NCBI GenBank assembly: GCA_964452775.1
Contig: CAYVQP010000003.1
Span: 1-64,000 of the forward strand
DNA length: 64,000 nt
Reading direction: 5' to 3'
Source of the DNA: JACKCB01 sp964452775
Lineage (GTDB): Bacteria > Chloroflexota > Anaerolineae > Promineifilales > Promineifilaceae
The notes under the pieces were generated by a model. The model made no database searches. It saw only the letters and a program-made list of their open reading frames with translations, and had not been told where the DNA came from. Shown here in pieces: positions 50,137-58,710 of this stretch. Every line of letters begins with the position of its first letter. Position 1 is the stretch's first letter. Made by a program: the position numbers and the translations under genes.

Positions 50137-50922
50137 ATGGGCAAAGTTTACGCAATCGCAAACCAGAAGGGCGGCGTAGGAAAGACCACCAGCGTGGTCA
50201 ATTTGTGCGCCTACCTGGCGGCCGGCGGCCGGCGAGTTCTGGCGGTGGACATGGACCCGCAATCAAATGCTACATCCGGCCTGGGCTTCGACAAGAACGC
50301 GATGGCGCCCTCGGCATACGATCTCTTACTTGGCGCGGCTACGCTGAACGAGGTGGTGCGGCGGCATGACGAACTGGGCATGGACCTGCTGCCGGCCAAC
50401 CCCGCCCTTTCCGGCGCCGAAGTAGAGTTGGTCAACGAAATGGCGCGCGAGTACCGGCTGCAACATGCCTTGCGCCCGGTCTTTGAGCAATATGATTACA
50501 TCATCATTGACTGCCCGCCGAGCCTCAGCCTGCTGACCATCAACGCCCTGACCGCCGCTCGCGACGGGGTGCTCATCCCGGTACAGTGCGAATATCTGGC
50601 GCTGGAGGGGTTGTCGCAATTGATCCTGACCATCAATATGGTGAAGCGCTATCTGAATCCCGGCCTGGAGGTGCGTGGGCTGATCCTGACCATGTATGAC
50701 AGTCGCACCAACCTCAGCCGGCAGGTGGTCGAGGAAGTCCGAGCGCATTTTCCGGGCAAGGTGTTTCGCGCCATCATTCCACGCAACGTGCGCCTCAGTG
50801 AAGCGCCGAGCTATGGCCAGCCGGTCAATCTCTACGCGCCCGCCTCGCCGGGCGCAATCGCCTATCAGGTGCTCGCTTCCGAACTATTGCAAGGGGACAA
50901 CGCCCTGGTGGAAGTTGCGTAA
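50137..50922 (+). CDS. parA: Chromosome-partitioning ATPase ParA/Soj
   Basis: The 261-residue protein is a ParA/MinD-family ATPase with the deviant Walker A KGGVGKTT (10-17), Walker A' VLAVDMDPQSNATSGLG, Walker B IIDCPPSLSLLTINAL and a C-terminal RNVRLSEAPSYGQPV, all typical of chromosomal Soj proteins rather than plasmid ones. It forms an ATP-dependent dimer on DNA and drives segregation of ParB-bound parS. parB starts 46 bases after its stop, and the pair lies beside map. I found no nearby parS in this window. Confidence 0.95.
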   Translation: MGKVYAIANQKGGVGKTTSVVNLCAYLAAGGRRVLAVDMDPQSNATSGLGFDKNAMAPSAYDLLLGAATLNEVVRRHDELGMDLLPANPALSGAEVELVNEMAREYRLQHALRPVFEQYDYIIIDCPPSLSLLTINALTAARDGVLIPVQCEYLALEGLSQLILTINMVKRYLNPGLEVRGLILTMYDSRTNLSRQVVEEVRAHFPGKVFRAIIPRNVRLSEAPSYGQPVNLYAPASPGAIAYQVLASELLQGDNALVEVA

Positions 50923-50968
50923 ATGCCCGTCTCACTGTGTCTCAGCTGCATGCTAAAGGGATCGCCGG

Positions 50969-52012
50969 ATGAGTAAGAAACGGGGCCTGGGTCGCGGCCT
51001 GGGCGCGCTCATTCCCGACCAGGAGGAAGCCGGTAATATTGGCGAAAAGGACCACGGTTTGCGAATGGTTGATGTGCATGCCATTCAGCCAAACCCGCGT
51101 CAGCCGCGCGCTTACCTGGATGAAACCGCGTTGCAGGAGTTGGCCGCTTCAATCAAGGAGCATGGCTTGCTTCAGCCGCTGGTGGTGCAGGCAACAGAAG
51201 CTGAGCGCTACACGTTGATCGCCGGCGAACGCCGCTGGCGAGCCAGCATCCTGGCCGGGCTGGAGCGAGTGCCGGTGGTGGTTAAGGAAGCATCGCCGCA
51301 GGAGATGCTGGAGCTGGCCCTCATTGAGAACATCCAGCGGGCAGACCTGAACCTGCTGGAAGAGGCGCATGCCTACCAGCAGCTAATCGAAGAATTCGGA
51401 ATGACACAGGCCCAGGTCGCTCAGCGGGTTGGCAAGAGCAGACCGGCGGTGGCCAACACCGTCCGGCTGCTGAATTTGCCGCCGGCCGTCCAACAAGCGG
51501 TGACCGACCAGCAAATCAGCGGCGGGCACGCCCGCGCCCTGCTCTCGCTCACCAGCGAGCAGGATCAGGCGTTGGCCATGGATCACATCGTGAAGCAGAG
51601 TCTCAGCGTGCGCCAGACGGAGACGTTGGTGCAGTCGGCGCTTCTCGGGTTGCCGGACAGTGCGCGCACCGCGTTGTTGAAGGGCGAGATCAGCGCGGAG
51701 CATGCCCGCGTCCTGCAGCCGCTGCCGGATGGGCAGGCGCAGGCCGTGCTGCAGAGCATTGTCAGGAATGAACTGTCCGTCGCCCAGACTGAGCGACTGG
51801 TCAACAAGATGGTCGCCGGCGTGAAACCAAAGGCCGTCCACAAATCCGGCAAAGGGCCGGAGTTGCTGGCGCTAGAATCCCAGCTACGCGAAAGCCTGGG
51901 TTTCCGGGTTGATATCAATCAGGGCGCAAGAGGGGGGCAAATTGTGATCTACTACTATTCCGAAGAGGATTTGCAGACGATCTACGAGGTGATTGTCGAA
52001 AGAGGCGACTGA
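50969..52012 (+). CDS. parB: Chromosome-partitioning protein ParB
   Basis: The 347-residue protein has the N-terminal ParA-stimulating KKRGLGRGLGALIP box, a CTPase/ParB domain with IQPNPRQPR, YTLIAGERRWRASILAGL and ALIENIQRADLNLLEEA, a helix-turn-helix (MTQAQVAQRVGKSRPAVANTVRLL) and a C-terminal dimerisation domain. Repeated middle segments (SGGHARALLSL and AEHARVLQPL) are the internal duplication usual in ParB. It binds parS and slides as a CTP clamp. It is the second gene of a parAB operon; map starts 60 bases downstream, so it may be co-transcribed. Confidence 0.95.
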   Translation: MSKKRGLGRGLGALIPDQEEAGNIGEKDHGLRMVDVHAIQPNPRQPRAYLDETALQELAASIKEHGLLQPLVVQATEAERYTLIAGERRWRASILAGLERVPVVVKEASPQEMLELALIENIQRADLNLLEEAHAYQQLIEEFGMTQAQVAQRVGKSRPAVANTVRLLNLPPAVQQAVTDQQISGGHARALLSLTSEQDQALAMDHIVKQSLSVRQTETLVQSALLGLPDSARTALLKGEISAEHARVLQPLPDGQAQAVLQSIVRNELSVAQTERLVNKMVAGVKPKAVHKSGKGPELLALESQLRESLGFRVDINQGARGGQIVIYYYSEEDLQTIYEVIVERGD

Positions 52013-52072
52013 CCGGCGACGCCGTTTCGATGATGCCGGTCACAGAGAGTGTGTCACAGAGAGTGAACGACG

Positions 52073-52843
52073 ATGAGTATCAAACTAAAGCGGCCGGCGC
52101 AGATTAAGGCCTTGCGCGAGTCCGGCCGGCTGGTCGCGGAGACATTTCGCGAAATCGAGAAGGAGATCCGGCCCGGCGCGCGCCTATCTGACCTGGATCG
52201 CATCGCTGAGGATTACCTGCGCAGCCGGGGCGCGGAGCCGCTGTACAAGGGCTATCGCGGCAATCCCCCTGCTCATCCACCATTTCCGGGGGTAATTTGC
52301 GCGTCGATAAACGAAGAGATATGCCATGGCCTGCCGGATGAGCGCACGTTGCGCAACGGCGATATCGTGGGTATTGACATCGGCCTGATCTATGATGGCT
52401 GGTGCGGCGACGCCTGCGTTACCTTTCCGGTGGGCGTCATCTCGCCGGAAGGGCAAAGCTTGTTGGCCGTGACCAAAGAATGTCTGCGGCTTGGTATTGC
52501 CGCCGCCCAGCCGGGCCGGCGTCTGACGGACATCGGCGCCGCCATCCAGGCGTATGCCGAAGGGCATGGCTTCAGCGTGGTGCGCGATTGGGGCGGGCAC
52601 GGGCTGGGAAGATCGTTGCACGAGGAACCGTCGGTGCCGCATGTCGGCCCACCTGGTCGCGGGCCACAATTGCAACCCGGCATGGTTTTCACCATCGAGC
52701 CGATGATCAACGCCGGAGGGCCGGCCTGGCGCCTATTGGAAGATGGCTGGACGGTGATCACCAGTGATAGACGGCTGTCGGCCCAATTTGAACATACCAT
52801 TGCCATCACATCCAGCGGCCCCCTGATTCTCACCGAGCTTTGA
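52073..52843 (+). CDS. map: Methionine aminopeptidase, type I
   Basis: The 256-residue protein has all five metal ligands of the family: GIDIGL and GDACVTF (two Asp), GHGLGRSLHEEP (His), FTIEPM (Glu) and AQFEHTI (Glu). PHVGPPGRGPQLQPGM is the conserved loop before the third ligand. It removes the initiator Met from nascent proteins. The short N-terminus shows it is type I without the zinc-finger extension. It is 60 bases downstream of parB, its start followed by basic residues (KLKRPAQIKALRESGRL). An independent promoter at 52899 belongs to the next gene. Confidence 0.95.
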   Translation: MSIKLKRPAQIKALRESGRLVAETFREIEKEIRPGARLSDLDRIAEDYLRSRGAEPLYKGYRGNPPAHPPFPGVICASINEEICHGLPDERTLRNGDIVGIDIGLIYDGWCGDACVTFPVGVISPEGQSLLAVTKECLRLGIAAAQPGRRLTDIGAAIQAYAEGHGFSVVRDWGGHGLGRSLHEEPSVPHVGPPGRGPQLQPGMVFTIEPMINAGGPAWRLLEDGWTVITSDRRLSAQFEHTIAITSSGPLILTEL

Positions 52844-52898
52844 GTCCCGGCCTATCTGCACGCTGGTCCCGCACAGTCGCAGCAGTCGGGCATCCCAT

Positions 52899-52927
52899 TT
52901 GCGCGTCATTCGCCTTGCCGCTATGAT
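52899..52927 (+). promoter_or_regulatory. Promoter of the secreted protein gene
   Basis: TTGCGC (52899-52904) and TATGAT (52922-52927) are separated by 17 bases. Transcription would begin about 45 bases before the ATG at 52979. Confidence 0.5.
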
Positions 52928-52978
52928 GCCGCGAACTAACCCGCGGGCTTAACCACATCAGAACCATCGGAGATACAA

Positions 52979-53704
52979 ATGTCAGCAGTTAAGAACCCAT
53001 TCGTTATCGCAATCCACTTCCTCGCCGTTACCATCGGTCTGCTTGCCGCCGACCTCCTGCACTGGTCGGATGCGCAGGCGACGGAAGAACAGCCGGCCAA
53101 AGTGTCCGCCGCCAAAGATGCGCCGGCGGGGCTCAGCGAGTTAACTTACCTGCCGCTGGTGTCGGCGCGGGATCGGCTCTACCCGCCGGACTGCCTCTTC
53201 CTGGAGGAAGGCGGGGTTATCAGGATGGAAGTGGAGTCCGGCCCGTTTGATCATCCCGACTGGCGACTGGAGAACGATGTGCCGACTGACTATGTGAGCG
53301 AGGGATATATGGTGTGGCGCGGCATTGAGTACCTGGGCACGCCGGGCATTGCGCCGGCTGCTTATCCGCTGCGGGTGACCAACCCCGGCGACTACACATT
53401 GCAGATCCTGAATTGGCACCAGGCAGCGCAGCCGGACCAGGAAAACGACGTCTGGATGCGGTTGGACGGCGGCTCATGGGTGAAGTTGTTCTCCCCCTTC
53501 AGCGGCGTTTGGAACTGGCCCGTTATCATTGACTACGGCGGCCACAACTTTGCGGACCCGGTGTTCTTCCTCAGCGCCGGCGACCATGTGCTGGAGCTAT
53601 CCGCCCGCTCCAAAGGCTTTCGCATGGACCGCATGGACCTGTTTCTACCCGGCGCGCCCGGCATGGACCTGTCGAAACCGGAATCACAGTGCGTGGCGCC
53701 CTGA
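52979..53704 (+). CDS. Secreted protein with carbohydrate-binding-type beta domain
   Basis: The 241-residue protein has a signal peptide (residues 8-32, VIAIHFLAVTIGLLAADLL, cleavage near AQA), a linker with TYLPLVSA (a YLP motif like the end of the M28 peptidase), and a beta-sandwich of about 160 residues (IRMEVESGPFDHPDWRLEND, then YTLQILNWHQAAQPDQEN, then VFFLSAGDHVLELSAR). The last part resembles the malectin/CBM fold that binds sugars. No catalytic residues are seen. It ends 8 bases before the acyl-CoA ligase start. It probably coats or recognises a surface or substrate polymer, which is inference. Confidence 0.72.
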   Translation: MSAVKNPFVIAIHFLAVTIGLLAADLLHWSDAQATEEQPAKVSAAKDAPAGLSELTYLPLVSARDRLYPPDCLFLEEGGVIRMEVESGPFDHPDWRLENDVPTDYVSEGYMVWRGIEYLGTPGIAPAAYPLRVTNPGDYTLQILNWHQAAQPDQENDVWMRLDGGSWVKLFSPFSGVWNWPVIIDYGGHNFADPVFFLSAGDHVLELSARSKGFRMDRMDLFLPGAPGMDLSKPESQCVAP

Positions 53705-53712
53705 GCGCGTGA

Positions 53713-55251
53713 ATGTTTCTACAGACGCTTGAGCGCCGCTGCCGGCAGCAGCCGGACAAGATCGCGCTGGAGTTCTTGCCTCTTCCCGGCGTCTCCGACG
53801 TAGACGCGCGGGTCAGCTACGGCGAATTGGAGCGGGAGGTAGGTCGCACTATGGCCTACCTCCGGACGCTTGGCGTGCAGCCGGGCGATCGGGTTGCGCT
53901 TCAGTTGCCTAAGTGCCTGCCCTTCATCTATCTGCACCTGGCAGTGATGCGCCTCGGCGCGATTTCCCTGCCGCTTAACCCGGCTTATCCGCCGGATGAG
54001 CTGGCCTACTTCCTGCGCGACGCCGGCGTCTCCCTCTTTGTCGCCGATGAGGTCGGCCGTGAGCAGGTGCGCGCCTTGTTGGGCGACCTGCCGGAGATGC
54101 GCGAGTGCATCTTCCTGGAGGCGGATAGGCCGGAGCACTTTCTCGCTATGTTGGGCGGGTCGCCGGCTAGCAGCGATAGCGCTCCTCCGGTGACGCCGGA
54201 CATGACCGCCTTGATGATCTACACCAGCGGCACCACCGGCAGGCCCAAGGGCGCGGAGATCACCCACGGCAACCTGGCCGCCAACCTGGAGGCGCTGCAC
54301 AGCGCCTGGGGCTGGCAGGAGGATGATGTCCTGCTGCACGTGTTGCCCATCTTCCACGTGCACGGGCTGGTGGTGGCGCTGATGGGCGCGCTGTACGCCG
54401 GGGCGACCACCCTGTTGCTGCCCCGCTTTGACGCCGAGGCGACCCTGGAGACGCTGGTCAGCCGGCGCTGCACGCTGTTTATGGCGGTGCCGACAATCCA
54501 TCGCCGGCTGCTGGAAGTACCGGAACCCGGTCGCTTTGACCTGCGCCACATGCGCCTGCTCACCTCCGGCTCCGACCGGCTGCCGGATGATGTCTTCCTC
54601 GGCTTCCAGCAAACCTTCGGCCACACGCTGCTGGAGCGCTACGGCATGACTGAGACCGGCATGAACCTGTCCAATCCACTGCATGGCGAGCGACGGATCG
54701 GCTCGGTGGGTCTGCCGCTGCCGGGCGTGGAGGCGCGGGTTGTGCACCCAGACACCGGCGCACTTTTGCCGGACGGCGAGATAGGGGAGGTGCAGATTCG
54801 CGGACCACACGTTTGCAAAGGGTACTGGCGGCAGCCGGATAAGTCCGCCGAAGCCTTCACGGAAGACGGCTGGTTGCGCACCGGCGACCTCGGGTTGCGC
54901 GAAGCGGACGGCTACTTCACGCTGAAGGGGCGGGCGAAGGATTTAATTATCACCGGCGGACTGAATGTCTATCCGCCGGAAGTGGAGCGCGTTTTGCGCA
55001 TGGATGCGGGTGTGTCCGCCTGCGCGGTCATTGGCTGCCCGGACCCGGAATGGGGCGAGCGGGTAGTGGCGGTGGTTGTACCCGAACCTGCGTGTCCGCC
55101 GGCAGCCGAGACTTTGATTGAGCTATGCCGGTCGCAGTTGGCGGCGTACAAGTGCCCGCGCGAGGTGCGTTTCGTGGATGAGCTACCCCGCAATGCCCTG
55201 GGTAAAGTGCAGAAGGCCTTGCTGCGCCGGGAACTCTGCACCTCAGAGTAG
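53713..55251 (+). CDS. AMP-forming acyl-CoA synthetase, malonyl-CoA-synthetase (MatB/ACSF3)-like
   Basis: The 512-residue adenylate-forming enzyme has motif A3 MIYTSGTTGRPKGA, the LPIFHVHGLVVALMGAL helix, ERYGMTETGMNLSNPL, the GWLRTGDLG motif, KDLIITGGLNVYP hinge and the catalytic Lys in NALGKVQK. LPIFHVHGL, RYGMTETGMNLSNP and the R residue after SGSDRLP match malonyl-CoA/methylmalonyl-CoA synthetases (MatB, ACSF3), which activate malonate and methylmalonate with CoA. If correct, it could supply substrates to the acyl-CoA carboxylase pathway elsewhere in the window. The ATG is 8 bases after the preceding stop. Confidence 0.88.
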   Translation: MFLQTLERRCRQQPDKIALEFLPLPGVSDVDARVSYGELEREVGRTMAYLRTLGVQPGDRVALQLPKCLPFIYLHLAVMRLGAISLPLNPAYPPDELAYFLRDAGVSLFVADEVGREQVRALLGDLPEMRECIFLEADRPEHFLAMLGGSPASSDSAPPVTPDMTALMIYTSGTTGRPKGAEITHGNLAANLEALHSAWGWQEDDVLLHVLPIFHVHGLVVALMGALYAGATTLLLPRFDAEATLETLVSRRCTLFMAVPTIHRRLLEVPEPGRFDLRHMRLLTSGSDRLPDDVFLGFQQTFGHTLLERYGMTETGMNLSNPLHGERRIGSVGLPLPGVEARVVHPDTGALLPDGEIGEVQIRGPHVCKGYWRQPDKSAEAFTEDGWLRTGDLGLREADGYFTLKGRAKDLIITGGLNVYPPEVERVLRMDAGVSACAVIGCPDPEWGERVVAVVVPEPACPPAAETLIELCRSQLAAYKCPREVRFVDELPRNALGKVQKALLRRELCTSE

Positions 55252-55262
55252 CCAGCGCCATA

Positions 55263-55471
55263 TTTTCCCGGAAACTTGTCACGCTGCTTTCTAAAATCCG
55301 GCATGACAGTTTCCGGGAAAATGCTTCCTCCACACTACTTTCCCGGAAACTTGTCACGCTGCTTTCTAAAATCCGGCATGACAGTTTCCGGGAAAATGCT
55401 TCCTGCACACTATTTTCCCGGAAACTTATCACGCCACTTTCTAAAATCCGGCATGACAGTTTCCGGGAAAA
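55263..55471. repeat. Three tandem TTTTCCCGGAAA inverted-repeat elements, 75-bp period
   Basis: Copies of 59 bases start at 55263, 55338 and 55413. Each has near-perfect terminal inverted repeats (TTTTCCCGGAAACTTGTCA and TGACAGTTTCCGGGAAAA, one-base bulge) around GCTGCTTTCTAAAATCCGG. The 16-base spacers are also similar (ATGCTTCCT with CACACTA). The third copy has two changes in the centre (TTATCACGCCAC). A partial fourth arm, GGTTTCCGGAAAAGTGCTTCC, follows. The solo copy at 45181 belongs to the same family. Confidence 0.9.
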
Positions 55472-55501
55472 TGCTTCGGTGGTTTCCGGAAAAGTGCTTC
55501 C

Positions 55502-56787
55502 TTACTCTCCGCCGGGCGTCACTTCCACATCTTGCTTCTGGAAGTTCTCGCCCCTGGTGTCCAGATCGCTGAGCCCCTCCAACGCCTGTTCAGCCAGGTC
55601 GGTGCGTAGGGCGGCATCAGCCGGCGTCTCTTGCAATACGCCGAAGTCCAGACTGATGTCAANNNNNNNNNNNNNNNNNNNNNNNNNNNNNNNNNNNNNN
55701 NNNNNNNNNNNNNNNNNNNNNNNNNNNNNNNNNNNNNNNNNNNNNNNNNNNNNNNNNNNNNNAGGGCGGCATCAGCCGGCGTCTCTTGCAATACGCCGAA
55801 GTCCAGACTGATGTCAACGGTCTGCTGGTAGCTGTCCGGGTTCATGATCCCGATGCCGTCCGGCGACGGCCAGATGAGCGCGTTGATCTCGTTCAACTGC
55901 CAGCGCATATGCCCTTCGCCGAGCGTAGAGCCGTTGTCCAGCACGATCTGCACGCACTCGTCGAAGTTGTCGCGGCAATAGATCCAGCCGCGGAACGAGG
56001 CGCGCAGAAAGCGCACGGCAATATCCTCGTTGCCTTCCTCAGCCAGCCAGCTTTCGCGGGCAAAAACGTGGTCCTGCAACATGGCGGTGCCCACATCGTT
56101 GTAGTCGAAGACTTTGAAATCCTCCGGCTGATATAGCTCGCCGGTATCGGGATTTGTCGCCTCCAGCAACAGGGCATATTCGTTGTAGGTTTCCGCCTGG
56201 GCTACGTCAATCTCGCGATTCAGCAAGAGGGACATGCTAAACGGCTGCTGCACGATGGTCACCTGCTCGGGATCGTTAGGCTCGATGCCGGCCTGGCGCA
56301 ACGCGGCAAAGACTTCCCACTCATTGCCAAAGCCCCAGGTGCCGACGCGCTTGCCGGCCCAATCTTCGACGGTGGAGAGGCCGGAATCAGCCCAGGCCAC
56401 CTGCAACGTGCCGCTGCGCTGGAAGACCTGGGCGATATTCACCAGGTCCGCCCCCTGCTCGCGAGAGGCCAGCATCTTCGGCACCCAGGCAATGCCGAAC
56501 TCCGCGTCGCCGGCTGCCACCACCTGCTGCGGGACAATCTCTACCGCCCCTTCCAGGATGGTCACATCCAGGCACTCATCCTCATAGAAACCCTGTTCCT
56601 TGGCGGCGTAATAGCCGGCAAACTGCGATTGGGTCACCCATTGCAGCTGCAAAGTCACCGGGGTCAGCTCTTCGCACGCCTCATCCTCACTCACCGTTGC
56701 TGCGCGCGGCTGCGCGCAGGCCACCGAGATCACGACTGCCACAGCCAACAGCACGACTATCAAGGTCACTAGCTTCGAACGTTTCAT
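55502..56787 (-). CDS. NMT1/THI5-type ABC transporter substrate-binding lipoprotein (interrupted by gap artefact)
   Basis: The protein starts with a lipobox signal (VVLLAVAVVISVAC, Cys about 24) and the NMT1/THI5 family pattern LQLQWVTQSQFAGYYAAKEQGFYEDECLDV. Binding loops include GTWGFGNEWEVF. The apparent frame is broken at the gap because 55 bases are duplicated on both sides: 155 extra bases shift the frame. After removing the gap and one copy, the frame continues TPADAALRTDLAEQALEGL and ends at a TAA at 55502-55504 in VEVTPGGE; that is the true end, giving about 377 residues. Family members bind thiamine precursors, riboflavin or other small aromatics. The permeases and ATPase lie upstream on the same strand. 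Confidence 0.88.
55663..55762. other. Assembly gap (100 N) with duplicated 55-bp flanks
   Basis: Bases 55608-55662 and 55763-55817 are identical (AGGGCGGCATCAGCCGGC at the start). Exactly 55 bases is a common assembler k-mer length, so two contigs overlapping by k were joined without merging. The real sequence probably has no gap here. Confidence 0.9.
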
Positions 56788-56830
56788 CTACTTCTATCCT
56801 CCTTTCTGGTTCCACCATTAAACAGTTAAG

Positions 56831-56940
56831 GGTTCATTTGCCAACTTCGTTACAAACCCCGTAGGTCTACCTGACGTCGTGGTCTCCGGTGAAATCGCTC
56901 TTGAGACCTACGGGGTTTCTCAGTTCGTAGCAAATGAACC
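56831..56940. repeat. MITE-like inverted-repeat element, copy 2 (GGTTCATT family)
   Basis: The 110-base element starts GGTTCATTTGCCAAC and ends GTAGCAAATGAACC; an inner pair AACCCCGTAGGTCT/AGACCTACGGGGTTT is perfectly complementary. Together they form an almost full-length hairpin with a loop of about 40 bases. It lies in the leader between the binding-protein gene and its promoter at 56967, so it would be transcribed and could fold in the mRNA. Confidence 0.8.
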
Positions 56941-56966
56941 ACTGACGGGCCCACATCCACAGCAGA

Positions 56967-56996
56967 ATTATACTCGGACACCGCCCTCAACTTCAA
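56967..56996 (-). promoter_or_regulatory. Promoter of the binding-protein gene, with the inverted repeat in its leader
   Basis: On the minus strand TTGAAG (56991-56996) and a perfect TATAAT (56967-56972) are 18 bases apart. The start would lie about 170 bases before the ATG at 56787. The binding-protein gene thus has its own promoter, separate from the permease operon. Confidence 0.65.
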
Positions 56997-57003
56997 CGCC
57001 GAG

Positions 57004-57885
57004 TTACTCGTTTCCACTTCTCACCGAAGCATGCCAGGGAATGGTCCTACGCTCAATGAACAGGATGATCAAATAGAGGCTGACCCCTACGATGCAGGCC
57101 ACAATGATAGCCGCCCAGGCAGCGGCAAAGCGAAATTGGGCTGCCTGCTGGGTGATAAAGACGCCTAACGCCGACCGGTTGCCGCCGAAATACTCGCTGA
57201 CTACCGCGCCGATCATGCTCAGTGAGGCCGCCACTTTCAGGGCGTTGAAAATGTAGGGCAACGCATTGGGCATGCGCAACTTAAAAAGCACCTGGAAATC
57301 AGTCGCCGCGTAAGACGCCATCAATTCACGCGCGTCCGGGTCAACCAGGGTCAGGCCGCGCACCGTGTTAATCATGGTGGGGAAAAACACGATGATGGCC
57401 ACAATCACCATCTTGGAAAAGGGATTGTCAATGCCAAACCAGTTGTTGACGATGGGAGCAAAGGCAATGATGGGCACTGAATTGGCGGCGATGGCAAAGG
57501 GCATCATTGACTCGCTGACGATGGTCCAGCGAGCGGTCGCCAGGGCAATCAGAATGCCCAGGCTGCAGCCGATAAAGAAGCCGCCCAACGCTTCCTTGGT
57601 GGTGAACCAGCCGATGTGCATCAGCAGCTTGAAGTTCTCAAGAAAAGTAGAGATGATGACCGAAGGCGCCGGCAGCAAAAAGGCCTGGATGTCAAACAGC
57701 CGCACAGCCAATTCCCAGAGCACGATCCCCGCCGCGAATACGGCGATGGCCGGCAGATAACGGCGCAACCAGCTCCCTTCGCTGGCCGGCGTTAAAGTGC
57801 GGTCAACGGCAAGAGCCACATCGCTGAAGCCGGTTGCATCCACCTCGACGCCCGCCGGCGGCCGGCCGGCATGCTGTTCGCTCAT
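57004..57885 (-). CDS. ABC transporter permease (SsuC/TauC type), copy 2
   Basis: The 293-residue protein has six membrane segments and the permease EAA-like loop YAATDFQVLFKLRMPNALPYIFNALKVAAS, typical of the SsuC/TauC/ThiX family that goes with NMT1/THI5 binding proteins. It has an extra N-terminal region of about 45 residues (TPASEGSWLRRY precedes the first helix). Its start overlaps the ATPase gene's stop by four bases. It forms, with the second permease, a heterodimeric membrane channel. It is followed by the binding-protein promoter. Confidence 0.92.
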   Translation of the reverse strand: MSEQHAGRPPAGVEVDATGFSDVALAVDRTLTPASEGSWLRRYLPAIAVFAAGIVLWELAVRLFDIQAFLLPAPSVIISTFLENFKLLMHIGWFTTKEALGGFFIGCSLGILIALATARWTIVSESMMPFAIAANSVPIIAFAPIVNNWFGIDNPFSKMVIVAIIVFFPTMINTVRGLTLVDPDARELMASYAATDFQVLFKLRMPNALPYIFNALKVAASLSMIGAVVSEYFGGNRSALGVFITQQAAQFRFAAAWAAIIVACIVGVSLYLIILFIERRTIPWHASVRSGNE

Positions 57886-58667
57886 CCGCCGCTTCCTTCG
57901 GCGGCGCGCAACGCCTCACGCACGGTGTTGACCAGCTCAAAGTAGCGCGGCTCCTCGCGGGTATCATAGGTGCGCGGCAGCGGCAGGTCAATGTCAATAA
58001 TCTCAGTGATCCGCCCCGGCCTGGCCGACATGACCACCACCCGGCTGGAGAGAAAGACCGCCTCGGCGATGCTGTGGGTGACAAAGATGACCGTGGTGTG
58101 CGTATGCTGCCAAATGTTTTGCAGCTCCATGTTCATCCGTTCGCGGGTCATCTCGTCCAGCGCCCCGAAGGGTTCATCCATCAGCAGCAGGCTGGGCCGG
58201 GTAGCCAGGGCGCGGGCGATGGCGGCGCGTTGCTGCATGCCGCCGGACAATTGCCAGGGATAATGGTGCTCGAAGCCCTTTAGCTCCACCATTTCCAGCA
58301 TCTCTTGCGCCCGCTGCTCACGCTCGCGCCGGCCAACGCCATGTAACTCCAGCGGCAGAGCCACATTTTGCAGCACCCGTCGCCACTCGTAAAGCACCGG
58401 CGCTTGAAAGACCATGCCGTAATCCTGATCCAGCCGCGCCTGATGGGCCGGTTTGCCGTTAACCACCAGCTCGCCCGTTGTCGGGGCGACCAGGTCGCCG
58501 ACCAGGCGCATCAAGGTGGACTTGCCGCAGCCCGACGGCCCAATTAACGAGACAAACTCGCCGGCCTCGATAGTCAGATCGATGTTTTGCAGGGCGATGG
58601 TCTGGCTGACGTTGCCCTGGCCGAATGTTTTGCTCACACCCTTTATCGTGACGATCGGATTGCTCAT
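57882..58667 (-). CDS. ABC transporter ATP-binding protein (SsuB/TauB type)
   Basis: The 261-residue protein has Walker A GPSGCGKS (43-50), signature LSGGMQQRAAIARAL, Walker B LLLMDEPFGALD and H-loop VIFVTHSIAEAV, all intact. It is an importer ATPase of the nitrate/sulfonate/taurine and thiamine-precursor group, as shown by the Q-loop and by its neighbours. It overlaps the next permease gene by four bases and is 43 bases from the first permease gene, so all three are one operon. Confidence 0.94.
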   Translation of the reverse strand: MSNPIVTIKGVSKTFGQGNVSQTIALQNIDLTIEAGEFVSLIGPSGCGKSTLMRLVGDLVAPTTGELVVNGKPAHQARLDQDYGMVFQAPVLYEWRRVLQNVALPLELHGVGRREREQRAQEMLEMVELKGFEHHYPWQLSGGMQQRAAIARALATRPSLLLMDEPFGALDEMTRERMNMELQNIWQHTHTTVIFVTHSIAEAVFLSSRVVVMSARPGRITEIIDIDLPLPRTYDTREEPRYFELVNTVREALRAAEGSGG

Positions 58668-58710
58668 TGCTGCGATGACCTGAAACCCCTGTTGCTCTCG
58701 AAAACGGCCG

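Noticed and set aside
50100..52070. parS site near parAB
   Set aside because: I looked for TGTTTCACGTGAAACA-like palindromes around the operon and saw none; a systematic search could still find a diverged site.
55263..55471. Tandem repeats with regular spacing, possible CRISPR array
   Set aside because: Only three units, 59-base repeats with 16-base spacers that are similar to each other, and inverted repeats at the ends. No cas genes are in the window.
55519..55662. Alternative C-terminus of the binding protein reading SVWTSAYCKRRRL
   Set aside because: It comes from the frame shift produced by the 155 extra bases at the gap. The residues are basic and unlike the family.
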